Below are positions 53,079-61,567 of a DNA stretch of 64,000 nucleotides, piece by piece. The DNA comes from ZLKRG44 sp964555705 (GTDB taxonomy: Bacteria; Planctomycetota; Phycisphaerae; Phycisphaerales; SM1A02), in assembly GCA_964555705.1 (NCBI GenBank), contig CAZKTN010000003.1:61531-125530 (forward strand), written 5' to 3'. The notes below the pieces were generated by a model. That model did not search any database. It was not told the DNA's origin and saw only the letters and a program-made list of their open reading frames with translations. The translations under genes were made by a program, and so were the position numbers. Numbering within the stretch: position 1 is the stretch's first letter; every line of letters starts with the position of its first letter.

Positions 53079-53603
53079 ATGGACGATCCCCTCTTCAACA
53101 TCGTGCTCTACCAGCCGCAGATCCCGCAGAACACGGGCAACATCGGGCGCACCGCGATGGCCACCCACTGCCGCCTGCACATCGTGCACCCGATCTCCTT
53201 CTCGATGGACGAGAAGGCGCGCCGCCGCGCGGGGCTCGACTACTGGCACCGCGTCGACTGCCGCGAGCACGCCTCCTGGGAGTCCTTCGTTGCCCACGAG
53301 CGGCCAGCGCGCCTCTGGCTCTTCACGACTCGCGGCACGCAGCCGCACTGGGGCGCGCAGTTCCGCGCGGGCGACTACCTGCTGTTCGGCCAGGAGCAGC
53401 ACGGCGTGCCTGACGCGGTCCATGGATGGGTCGACCGCACATTCGGCGCACCGCACCGGTTGCGGCTGCCGATGGTCGCAGACCCCGCCGCACGCAGCCT
53501 CAACCTTGCCACGGCGGTCGCATGCGGCGTCTACGAGGGCCTGAGGCAGGTCTGCGCGGCAACTGGCCAGATGCCTGCGCCGTATATTGAACCAACCGCA
53601 TGA
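53079..53603 (+). CDS. trmL: tRNA (cytidine/uridine-2'-O-)-methyltransferase, TrmL type
   Basis: This 174-residue SPOUT-fold methyltransferase probably modifies the wobble base of tRNA-Leu. It starts MDDPLFNIVLYQPQIPQNTG. The SAM-binding knot is formed by YLLFGQEQHGVPD and RLPMVADPAARSLNLATAVA, and NIGRT lies near the N-terminus. ATG at 53079 fits the family start; earlier ATGs are less likely. The stop overlaps the pseudopilin start (ATGA). Confidence 0.9.
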   Translation: MDDPLFNIVLYQPQIPQNTGNIGRTAMATHCRLHIVHPISFSMDEKARRRAGLDYWHRVDCREHASWESFVAHERPARLWLFTTRGTQPHWGAQFRAGDYLLFGQEQHGVPDAVHGWVDRTFGAPHRLRLPMVADPAARSLNLATAVACGVYEGLRQVCAATGQMPAPYIEPTA

Positions 53604-54616
53604 GCACGATTCGCCCTCCCGTCCGCGCCTCGCGCGGCTTCACCCTGATCGAGCTCCTTGTGGCTGTGGGCATCATCGTTGTGCTCATCGGCATCCTGCT
53701 TCCGGCGCTCGGGAAGGTGGCGCAGAAGTCACGCGCGACCAGCAGCGCGAGCGCGATGAACGAGTTCGCGAAGGCGTGCGAGGCGTTCCAGCAGCAGTTC
53801 GGCTACTACCCCGGCATCGTGCCCGAGGACATCCTCGCGCAGACACCCAACGCGCCGATCAGCGGCACCGAGAACGCGATCCTCCACCTGATGGGCGGCG
53901 CGATCCGCAACGACGACCCCAACTACGCGGGCGCCGCAGGCACTGAGCTGACCTTCGGCAACGCCGCAATCGGCCAGGTGCGCATCAAGGTGGATCCCAA
54001 CCTCATCGGCAAGGGACCGCGCATCGAGGGCAAGCAGTACGCCGCGTTCTTTGCGCCTAAGGACCGGTTCTTCAAGCCCGTGCGGGGCCAGATGAACGAG
54101 TCGGTCGTGATTCCTGACCTCGTCGATGCGTGGGGCAACCCGGTGCTCTACGTCAGGTCATCGCGCAGCACAGGTCCGCTTGCGGGCTCTAGCGCGACCG
54201 TGGGGAGCAGCGGTTCGCCGCAGTTCTGGCTCGATCCTGTGCGGCCGTACGTCACGAGTCCGGCGCTCGTTGGCAGTGGCGGCGACCAGGTCAATGCGCA
54301 GACGGGCAGCATCTTCAACTCGGGCGGCAACCTCGGTGGCACGCCCGCTGGCGTCTATGGGCTCGCGCAGCTCATTCGCGCGCCGAGCGTGGGCCGATTC
54401 GCTGCGAGCGAGACAGGTTCGGGCGACGCGAATGCGGCACTCTCAGGCGCGCCGCGCGGGAAGTTCGTGCTGATGTCCGCGGGTCCTGACGGCATCTACT
54501 ACGGTCTCAAGGACGGCCCGGGTGCGCAGAACTACGCGTACCCCAACAGCGGCGCCTACTTCATGCCCGACCTGCCGTCGAAGTACGACGACATCACCAT
54601 CTTCGGCGGCGGGTGA
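53600..54616 (+). CDS. Type II secretion/type IV pilin-like pseudopilin
   Basis: This 338-residue protein has a classic prepilin leader: a charged start (MSTIRPPVRASRG) cut before the hydrophobic FTLIELLVAVGIIVVLIGIL helix. The remainder is a globular domain with FQQQFGYYPG, VDAWGNPVLYVRSS and a Gly/Ser-rich region. The WGNPVLY motif is like that of the major pseudopilin GspG, but the protein is much longer. Planctomycetes encode many such proteins, often without nearby secretion genes, as here. Assembly partners are unknown. Confidence 0.82.
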   Translation: MSTIRPPVRASRGFTLIELLVAVGIIVVLIGILLPALGKVAQKSRATSSASAMNEFAKACEAFQQQFGYYPGIVPEDILAQTPNAPISGTENAILHLMGGAIRNDDPNYAGAAGTELTFGNAAIGQVRIKVDPNLIGKGPRIEGKQYAAFFAPKDRFFKPVRGQMNESVVIPDLVDAWGNPVLYVRSSRSTGPLAGSSATVGSSGSPQFWLDPVRPYVTSPALVGSGGDQVNAQTGSIFNSGGNLGGTPAGVYGLAQLIRAPSVGRFAASETGSGDANAALSGAPRGKFVLMSAGPDGIYYGLKDGPGAQNYAYPNSGAYFMPDLPSKYDDITIFGGG

Positions 54617-54720
54617 TCCTGCGGGATCAGCCCTTCGGGGGCATTGCCGGCGAATCGAACTGGCAGTTGCGGTCCTGCGGCGGACCTGCGCCAGGCAGGG
54701 TCCCCTTGTGTCCCGCCTCG

Positions 54721-55818
54721 TCAATCGCAAACCCAGCGCATCAGGGCCTCGAAGCCGAAGGCGCGGCGGGGTCCGAGCGCGCGAAGCGTCAGAAAGCACA
54801 CTGCGAGGAACGCGGCACCCAACGCGAGGGAGGCACTTGCCGGCATCGCGAGCATCCAGTGCGAGGTTGGTTCGCCGGTCTTCGCGAATCCATAGATCCA
54901 CAGCGGCCACAGGTGCACCACGTGGTGGACCACGTAGATCGTGAGCGAGTAGCCGCTGAATGTCCTTGCGGCGCCGAACACGGCCTCAAGCCGGCCGGAC
55001 GCGGCAAGGGGGTCGACAACGCGATGCCCGAGCGAGAGCAGCGCTATCGCCACCCCGAGCATGCCGATCACATACTCCGTGGTCGGAGGGAACATCGTCC
55101 ATCCGCCGAGCATCCCCGCCGCAATCGGTCCGCCGAGCAGCGGCCGGGCAAGCAGCAGCACCACGGAGACCATGACCAGGCTCAGCCCGATCCACGCCGC
55201 ACGCATGGGTCCTGACACGCCCGGGCTCGCCGTCGGGTTCCGCGCGAAGAGCCACGAGCCCGTCGCGTATCCCGCCAGCGATAGCGCGATCCATGGAAAA
55301 AGTGGAAAGTAGCCGGTCGCGAAGTAGCCGACGAGGATGTCAGACAGCGTGAGGTCGCACTCGAAGTAGCCGCTCTCCCAGTACCCCGAGTAGCCCGCCA
55401 TGTGCCGGAGGATGGGCGCCACGAGGGCCGACACCACGGCCATCAGCACGACTATCCCCGGTTGCAGCCGGCGCACGAACGCGAGCAGCACCAGAGCGGA
55501 TCCGATGAAGGTGAGCACGTCCCAGTTGAAGACATCCTCGGGAAGCCACACGAACACGTTGAAGGCGAAGCCCGCACCGAAGATGAAGAGCCCCCGTCGG
55601 ACAGAGACGCGTGTGACGTGCGTGACGTCGACGCCGCGCGCCAGGAGCGCATCCGACCACAGGAAGTAGCTCGCGCCCGATAGGAAGACAAACAGCGGCG
55701 CGCCGAGGCCCGCGAGAGGCGGCGTGTATCCCGAGAGGTTCTCGGCGAAGTGGACGAGGACCATCGTGATGATCGCGACGCTGCGCAGCAGGTCGATGGA
55801 GGCGAGACGCGTCGTCAT
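54721..55818 (-). CDS. Membrane acyltransferase-like protein (DUF1624/HGSNAT type)
   Basis: This 365-residue polytopic protein has about ten hydrophobic helices. It starts MTTRLASIDLLRSVAIITMV, with a His (VLVHFAENLSG) in the first helix. That layout matches bacterial relatives of heparan-alpha-glucosaminide N-acetyltransferase and other membrane O-acyltransferase-like proteins. A second conserved-looking part is TIYVVHHVVHLWPLWIYG. Substrate is unknown. It is coupled by ATGA to the preceding RMD1-like gene and is the last of three genes. Confidence 0.7.
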   Translation of the reverse strand: MTTRLASIDLLRSVAIITMVLVHFAENLSGYTPPLAGLGAPLFVFLSGASYFLWSDALLARGVDVTHVTRVSVRRGLFIFGAGFAFNVFVWLPEDVFNWDVLTFIGSALVLLAFVRRLQPGIVVLMAVVSALVAPILRHMAGYSGYWESGYFECDLTLSDILVGYFATGYFPLFPWIALSLAGYATGSWLFARNPTASPGVSGPMRAAWIGLSLVMVSVVLLLARPLLGGPIAAGMLGGWTMFPPTTEYVIGMLGVAIALLSLGHRVVDPLAASGRLEAVFGAARTFSGYSLTIYVVHHVVHLWPLWIYGFAKTGEPTSHWMLAMPASASLALGAAFLAVCFLTLRALGPRRAFGFEALMRWVCD

Positions 55819-56588
55819 CCGCCGGCCATCGTGAGGAGCTCGAAGCCCCAGAGAAGGAGCTGCGTGCCCAGCAGCACGATGATCACCCACTCAAGCCGGT
55901 GTCCCGTCCGAGCCAGCATGAAGTCGCTCGCACGCTGGCTGCACATGTCGTAGGTGTCGCGAAACGCGTCAACCTGGATGGCCGCGGCCTCGTAGCGCGA
56001 GGCGATGCGCAGCCGCTCGCGAAGGCGGTCGGCGACCTGGCTGCCGAGCGTCGGCGGATAGAGCGGCGGCGCGAGCACGGCGGGCGCGATCCTGGCCAGC
56101 CTTGCACGCATCAGGAGCACGCGACCGAGGCGCTCGCGAAGCTCCTTACGCCGCCCGACTGCGCTCTCCTCGAACTCGAATGCAAGGGACGCATCGGAGT
56201 CGAGTTCGGGCCAGGCCGAGTCGAGCGCCCGTTCGATTGCACGGAGCGCGCGTTCGTGGCCCGACACCTCGAGCAATGCGTTCCTTACGGCCGGCAGCCG
56301 ATCGGACGGCGCGAGTATCGCACATCGGTCCGGCGACCAGCGGATCCGCGATCCCTGAAAGGACATCCACGGCGCGGATGCAGCGTCGCCCGATACGCCC
56401 GCCTCGATCCAGGCATCGACCGTTGCAGGAAGCTCTCCACCCTCGCCCGGGATGCAGAGGATCTCCATTGCCGGCTCCCCAGGTCCCCAGGTCATCACCC
56501 GCTCCAGGGTGGATCCTTGAGGCAGCCCCTGAGGCAGCAGGCTTCCTTGGTCGGACCGGTCCTGTGCCAGTGGTGGCTGGTCACGCAT
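55815..56588 (-). CDS. RMD1/DUF155-like protein with C-terminal membrane helix
   Basis: This 257-residue protein has a soluble N-terminal region (MEILCIPGEGGELPATVDAW, WSPDRCAILAPSDRL). Charged helices follow (FEFEESAVGRRKELRERLGR), and one C-terminal helix ends the protein (RTGHRLEWVIIVLLGTQLL). The final segment resembles the C-terminus of RMD1/DUF155 (YagE-like) proteins, which end in a LEW-plus-helix anchor. This is recognised by pattern only. Function in bacteria is unknown. The start ATG at 56588 overlaps the flavin oxidase gene by 8 bases. Confidence 0.5.
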   Translation of the reverse strand: MRDQPPLAQDRSDQGSLLPQGLPQGSTLERVMTWGPGEPAMEILCIPGEGGELPATVDAWIEAGVSGDAASAPWMSFQGSRIRWSPDRCAILAPSDRLPAVRNALLEVSGHERALRAIERALDSAWPELDSDASLAFEFEESAVGRRKELRERLGRVLLMRARLARIAPAVLAPPLYPPTLGSQVADRLRERLRIASRYEAAAIQVDAFRDTYDMCSQRASDFMLARTGHRLEWVIIVLLGTQLLLWGFELLTMAGG

Positions 56589-58041
56589 CGCACGCACCCC
56601 GATCCGCGCGCCGCTGGGGCAGCCGTCCGTCGGCGAGCTCCGCGGCGATCCACGCGGCGACGCGCGCCGCCGCGTCGTGCACCCCATTCAATGTGGAGTC
56701 GTAGAGGTAGTCGCCAACCATGAACAGGCCCGGGTGCCCGACCGGATCCGGCTGGTGGCGTTGCTCGATCGGCATCGCGGTCCACCCTCCGGGCAATGCG
56801 CTCACCGCACCAATCCACCGATGGACACGAGCCTCAACCATACGTGCCCGGCCCGTGGACAGGGCATCTGAGAGGAACTTGGGCAGCGATCCAAGCACGG
56901 TGCGCACGATCTCATCATCGGTCCGGTCCGCAAGATCCCGCGCGGAATCGCCTCCAATGAGCCAGCCGAGTATCCCATGCGACGCGAGGGGATCGCGCCA
57001 CGACTCGTCGTACAGGCAGCACCCGCCAAACTGGTCCAGCATCCAGAACGACTCGGCGAGCGAGTCTCGCCAGAACGGCCGGTCGAAGAGCACGGTCGCG
57101 CGCAGGTAGTGCGCAGGGTGGTCATGGTGCGAGTGATGCTGGGAGATCGCCTCTTGCAGTCGTCCGCCGCCAAACCTCACCCCGGGCACCTGGTTGTGCG
57201 GAAGCGCGACAACGACCGCGTCGTAACGCTCCTCGCCGCGATCGCCCCCTGCCGAATGCCTGACGACAAGGCCGCCGCATGAGTCACCCTCGATGGACTC
57301 GACACGGTGCCCGATCCGCACGCAGGCGGCGAGGCGCCCGGCGACCTCGTCGACCAGTCGCTGGTTGCCGCCCTCGATCGCGTAGAGCCGCATGTACGAA
57401 GGGTCGTTCATCAGGTAGTTCTGGAGCCCGTATGCATCGTTCGTCTGATGGGTCTCTGCCGCGAGATCGCTATGGATCAGCTGCTCGATGAAGCGCCGTG
57501 CCTGACCGCACTCGATCGTCCCAAGAAACGCGTCGAAGCTCCCCGGGGGAGTCGCAGCGACGGGCAGGTCACCGTCGCCTGATGAGTAGAACTCGCTTGG
57601 GGTCATGCAATCGCGCGCAAGCCGGTCGAACTCCAGAAGCGACGCCTCTCCATTCAGGCCCATTCGGACTCGGAGGTCGTCCGTGTTCGCCACGACGCGT
57701 CCGTCCACGATCATCGCGGAGCCGCCCATCGGACGGACCGGAAGCCCCAGCTCCTCCACCAGCTCCTTCAGCGGATCGTGCCCGAAGTGCGAGTAGTCGT
57801 AGAGCTCCGCCGCACCCGCCTCGTATCTCGCATCGAGCGACGCGAACCGCATCGTCGAGACCTTCCCGCCGAGCCGGTCCGACGACTCGTACACCGTGAC
57901 CTCCACTGGCCGGTCGACGAGCCGCTGAAGCTCGTAGGCGGTGAACAAGCCTCCAGGCCCCCCTCCGACGATCGCGACCCGAGCGAGACGGTCACGCTCA
58001 GTAGGGAGCGGGTTCCCGGTGCCATGGAGGGCCGGTGGCAT
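56581..58041 (-). CDS. FAD-dependent amine oxidase-like protein
   Basis: This 486-residue protein has an N-terminal dinucleotide motif, VAIVGGGPGGLFTAYEL, and the typical second FAD segment, VYESSDRLGGKVSTM. It ends with the C-terminal FAD-contact GLFMVGDYLYDSTLNGVHDA used by amine oxidase, phytoene desaturase and protoporphyrinogen oxidase relatives. Substrate is unknown. ATG at 58041 is preferred to a GTG at 58053. It is the first of three overlapping genes, together with an RMD1-like and a membrane acyltransferase-like gene. Confidence 0.8.
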   Translation of the reverse strand: MPPALHGTGNPLPTERDRLARVAIVGGGPGGLFTAYELQRLVDRPVEVTVYESSDRLGGKVSTMRFASLDARYEAGAAELYDYSHFGHDPLKELVEELGLPVRPMGGSAMIVDGRVVANTDDLRVRMGLNGEASLLEFDRLARDCMTPSEFYSSGDGDLPVAATPPGSFDAFLGTIECGQARRFIEQLIHSDLAAETHQTNDAYGLQNYLMNDPSYMRLYAIEGGNQRLVDEVAGRLAACVRIGHRVESIEGDSCGGLVVRHSAGGDRGEERYDAVVVALPHNQVPGVRFGGGRLQEAISQHHSHHDHPAHYLRATVLFDRPFWRDSLAESFWMLDQFGGCCLYDESWRDPLASHGILGWLIGGDSARDLADRTDDEIVRTVLGSLPKFLSDALSTGRARMVEARVHRWIGAVSALPGGWTAMPIEQRHQPDPVGHPGLFMVGDYLYDSTLNGVHDAAARVAAWIAAELADGRLPQRRADRGACDA

Positions 58042-58077
58042 GGTTGCACGCACGTGATTGCCAAGGCAGATGCCCGC

Positions 58078-59102
58078 TCAGCCGCGCGGTGACCCGGCAG
58101 GCGCATCGAACTCGTAGTTGCGGTCCTGCGGGGGATCCGCGCCGGGCGGAGCCTTCTTCGCGGGAGGTGCGCCGGCGCCATCTCCACCTGCGCCACCACC
58201 GCCGCCCCGCTGACCGCGTCCTCGGCCGCGACCGCCACCTGGACCCATCGGTCCGCCCTGGCCGTCGGTGCCTCCGGCGCCCTGTCCACCCGCGCGACGC
58301 CGCTCCTCGGCGCGCTTCTGGTTGGCCGCGAACGCGTCCTTGAACGCCGCCTGCTGGTCAGGCGTCAGCACCGCGAACACGTTCGCCTGCATCGCCTTCG
58401 AATCCGGCATCGTCTTGCGCAGCGCCTCGCCCTTCTCGATCAGCGCAGGGTCAGGCTTGCCGCCGTCCTCGCGCATCGCACGCATCCCCTCCTCGATCTC
58501 CCGGAGCTGCTCGCCGTTCTTCTCGCGCCACGCCTTGCGCTGCGCCTCGAAGTCCTTGCGGATCGACTCGATCTTGGTGCGCTGGTCGTCGCTCAGCCCG
58601 TCCATCATGTCGCGGATCGTCATCATGAAGAGGCGCTCCTCGGCGGCCGCGCGGCGAACGGCCTGCCCGGGTCCGTCCTGCATCGAACCGCGCTCCCCGC
58701 GCGTGCCGCCTCCGAATGCGGGACCACCCTGCTCCGAACCGGCAGGGACCTTGGGGCCAGACAGCACGCCCTTGTCGCCACTTGGCGCATCTTGCCCGGG
58801 CGCAGGCGCGGCTGGCGCTGACGCGGGCGGCGCGGNNNNNNNNNNNNNNNNNNNNNNNNNNNNNNNNNNNNNNNNNNNNNNNNNNNNNNNNNNNNNNNNN
58901 NNNNNNNNNNNNNNNNNNNNNNNNNNNNNNNNNNNCTTGGCGCATCTTGCCCGGGCGCAGGCGCGGCTGGCGCTGACGCGGGCGGCGCGGCCGGCTGGCT
59001 GCCCATCGGGTTGTCATCGCCGAAGCTGACGATCGCGAATGACAGCGGCATCGCGAGTGCTGCGGATAGGAGCGTGGAGCGGAAGTTCTGGATCTGGCTC
59101 AT
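58078..59102 (-). CDS. Exported LTXXQ (Spy/CpxP-like) protein, interrupted by an assembly gap
   Basis: Starting at ATG 59102, the protein has a signal-like segment (FRSTLLSAALAMPLSFAIVS). A Pro/Ala-rich stretch leads to the N gap. The downstream part has helix-rich sequence with two LTXXQ-type motifs (GLSDDQRTKIESI and VLTPDQQAAFKDAF) like Spy/CpxP periplasmic chaperones. A Gly/Arg-rich tail (GGGRGRGRGQRGGGG) follows. If the gap and one copy of the duplicated 55-bp flank are removed, the two parts join in frame to about 289 residues. That suggests one intact gene. It is divergent from the Mrp gene. Confidence 0.75.
58781..58835. repeat. 55-bp exact direct repeat, left copy
   Basis: These 55 bases, beginning CTTGGCGCATC and ending GGCGGCGCGG, are identical to 58936-58990 on the other side of the 100-N run. 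Such a pair is expected when two contig ends overlap by one assembly k-mer but are joined with a fixed-size gap. Confidence 0.9.
58836..58935. other. Assembly gap of exactly 100 N
   Basis: A run of exactly 100 undetermined bases is a standard placeholder for a gap of unknown size. The identical 55-bp flanks suggest the true gap is negative (an overlap), not missing sequence. Confidence 0.95.
58936..58990. repeat. 55-bp exact direct repeat, right copy
   Basis: This is identical to 58781-58835. Fusing the two copies restores an uninterrupted reading frame in the LTXXQ protein gene. Confidence 0.9.
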
Positions 59103-59245
59103 GAGTGCCTCACGGAGGGGTGGTCGCGTCCATCGAACGCGAGTGAATCTTGCGGCACACGCCGCAACGTGATCCATTGTCCCACCCCACGCCCGATGGG
59201 ACACCGCTCCCTACCATTTCCCTCCCACCAGTCCCTGGAGCACAC

Positions 59246-60349
59246 ATGCCACTGACCGCCGAACAGATCAACGCCGCGATGCGGACCGTCAAGGACCCCG
59301 ACATCGGCAAGGACCTCGTGACCCTCGGCATGGTGAAGGACGTGTCAGTGAGCGGAGATGACGTGACCGTGGGCATCGAGCTCACCACCCCAGCCTGCCC
59401 CATGAAGGACAAGATCCGGGGCGACACCGAGAACGCGATCGCCGACGCTGCGCGCTCCGCCGGGGCCTCTCCCCCACGGGTCCACGTGAACTTCACCGCC
59501 GACGTGCGCAAGGCCAACGACAAGGTGAAGGATGGCCACAACCCGCTCCCGCTCGTGCGCAATGTGATCGCCGTCGGCGCCGGCAAGGGCGGCGTTGGGA
59601 AGAGCACCGTGAGCGTCAATCTTGCCGTCGGCCTCGCGCGCTTCGGCGCGAGCGTCGGATACCTCGACGGCGACATCTACGGCCCGAGCGGACCCACGAT
59701 GCTCGGCCTCGATGACGTGCCCACCGCGGCACGCGGCAGCATGCTGCTGCCGTTTGAGGTGCACGGCATCAAGGCGATGACGATCGGCAAGCTCGTCGAT
59801 CCCGACAAGGCGCTCGTCTGGCGCGGACCCATGGCGCACGGCGCCTTCAAGCAGCTCGCGACGCAGACCGAATGGGGCGCGCTCGACTACCTCGTGGTCG
59901 ACCTGCCGCCCGGCACTGGCGACGTGCCGCTGACGCTCTCGCAGCTCCTGCCGCTGACCGGCGCGGTGATCGTGTGCACGCCGCAGCGCGTCGCGCAGGA
60001 TGATGCGCGGCGCGCGGTGCGCATGTTCGAGCAGCTCGGCGTGCCGATCCTCGGCGTCGTCGAGAACATGAGCTACTTCATCGGGAACGATGGCGTCACC
60101 TACGACATCTTCGGGCGCGGCGGCGCGGAGGTGATGGCGCAGGTGATGGGGCTCCCGTTCCTGGGCCGCCTGCCCATCCACATGAAGCTGCGCACCAACA
60201 GCGACGAGGGAACGCCACTGGGCAACTGGGATGCGGATCCCACCCTCGCCGCGGAGCTCGACGCCATCTGCCAGAACACCGCTGCGCAGGTCTCGATGGC
60301 CGCGATGCACGGCCGGCTGCAGATGCCCACGATCAGCGTCAGCGGATAA
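59246..60349 (+). CDS. mrp: Mrp/ApbC-type P-loop ATPase (lacking CXXC)
   Basis: This 367-residue protein has an N-terminal MIP18-like domain (about 1-90, TVKDPDIGKDLVTLGMV). The Mrp ATPase domain follows, with VGAGKGGVGKSTVSVNLA, DGDIYGPSGP and VDLPPGTGDVPLTL. Mrp proteins carry Fe-S clusters to target enzymes. The cluster-binding CXXC normally sits after ENMSYF. Here the sequence is ENMSYFIGNDGVTYDIFG with no Cys, so cluster carriage by that site is not possible. ATG at 59246 is used because the frame upstream looks non-coding. Confidence 0.9.
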   Translation: MPLTAEQINAAMRTVKDPDIGKDLVTLGMVKDVSVSGDDVTVGIELTTPACPMKDKIRGDTENAIADAARSAGASPPRVHVNFTADVRKANDKVKDGHNPLPLVRNVIAVGAGKGGVGKSTVSVNLAVGLARFGASVGYLDGDIYGPSGPTMLGLDDVPTAARGSMLLPFEVHGIKAMTIGKLVDPDKALVWRGPMAHGAFKQLATQTEWGALDYLVVDLPPGTGDVPLTLSQLLPLTGAVIVCTPQRVAQDDARRAVRMFEQLGVPILGVVENMSYFIGNDGVTYDIFGRGGAEVMAQVMGLPFLGRLPIHMKLRTNSDEGTPLGNWDADPTLAAELDAICQNTAAQVSMAAMHGRLQMPTISVSG

Positions 60350-60445
60350 GGTGCTCAGTCGCGTCACGCATGCGCCCGCGTGCGCGTGCGCCAGGTCCGC
60401 ACCTGATCGCACGGCGTCGGCCCCTGAGCGCACGGCGCACCTACG

Positions 60446-61567
60446 ATGGTCCCACACGCCGTGACACTCCACCGTGCCGTCGGCCCATGGTCGTGGGCCT
60501 TCCTCGCCGTGCTCGGGGCTGCGCTGGCCCTGCAGGTCACGGCACTCACGCTCCCCTTCGTGCGGGTGTCGATCGTGCTCGCGGGCGCGGAGGACTACCG
60601 CCTCACGCACACCGTGCAGCTGATGTGGGACTCGAAGCTCTACCTGCTTGCGGCGCTGATCATGGGGTTCTCCGTGATCTTCCCGTTCGTCAAGATCGCC
60701 GGCATCGCATACGCGTGGCTGATCATGCGCCCCGGCGCCGGACGCAGGCGCCTCACCGCAATGCTGGCGGCGCTCGGCAAGTGGTCCATGATCGATCCGC
60801 TCGCGGTGTGCCTCCTTGTCGTGTTCGCGAGCGACCAGTGGGCGGTGTCCGCTGACACCAAGCCCGGCGTCATCTGCTTCCTTGCGGCGATCACGATTGC
60901 TATGGTGCTCGGTGCCATCGCCCAGCGCATGGACCGGAGCTCGGGCGAGAGCGCTGCCGCGCACGCCGACGCAACTGCCGCCGGTGCCCCTTCCGCGCCG
61001 AATGGGGCTGCGGATCACGCCAGCCCCGCCGCCACCCGCGCCCGCGCGGCCAGTGCGCTCGTGCGACCCTGGTCCTGGCTCCTTCCTGTGATGCTCGCCC
61101 TCTCCGCCGCAGCGTTCGCCACCACACTGTCAGTGCCGCTGCTGCAGATCCACCAGTTCCTGCTCAAGGACAACGCGTTCGGGCTTCCGCAGGCCGGCCA
61201 CGCGCTCTTCGCCCACGGCCAGTGGGCACTCGGGCTTCTCGTGTGGGGAGGGCTGATCGTGGCGCCTGCTGCGGTGATCGCCGCGCAGCTCGCGCTCTGG
61301 ATCTTGCCCGCCCGCCCCGCGCGTCACGCGACCCTCTGGCACCTCATCGCGACACTCCGCGAATGGTCCATGCTCGAGGTGTTCGCGGTTGCGCTCGCAC
61401 TCTTCCTGTCCGAGGGCAGCTCCTTCATCCGCACCGAGGCGCGCACCGGGTTCTGGCTGCTCTTCGTCGCGATTGGCGCGCAGCTCGCGGCCAACCTCGT
61501 CGCGTGGCTCGCGTTCCGGCGCTCCCTGCAGGCTGCGGTCAGCGGTACTCGGCGCGCAGCGTCCTGA
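60446..61567 (+). CDS. Paraquat-inducible protein A (PqiA)-like membrane protein
   Basis: This 373-residue protein consists of two similar halves, each with about four helices. The first holds GFSVIFPFVKIAGI and LGKWSMIDPLAVCLLV; the second holds LREWSMLEVFAVALAL. This is the PqiA double-domain pattern. PqiA works with PqiB/PqiC in lipid transport across the envelope, but those genes are not seen here. A Ala/Pro-rich linker (about 165-200) joins the halves. The 3' end overlaps the convergent kbl gene by 29 bases. ATG at 60446 is the likely start; a GTG 15 bases later is possible. Confidence 0.82.
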   Translation: MVPHAVTLHRAVGPWSWAFLAVLGAALALQVTALTLPFVRVSIVLAGAEDYRLTHTVQLMWDSKLYLLAALIMGFSVIFPFVKIAGIAYAWLIMRPGAGRRRLTAMLAALGKWSMIDPLAVCLLVVFASDQWAVSADTKPGVICFLAAITIAMVLGAIAQRMDRSSGESAAAHADATAAGAPSAPNGAADHASPAATRARAASALVRPWSWLLPVMLALSAAAFATTLSVPLLQIHQFLLKDNAFGLPQAGHALFAHGQWALGLLVWGGLIVAPAAVIAAQLALWILPARPARHATLWHLIATLREWSMLEVFAVALALFLSEGSSFIRTEARTGFWLLFVAIGAQLAANLVAWLAFRRSLQAAVSGTRRAAS

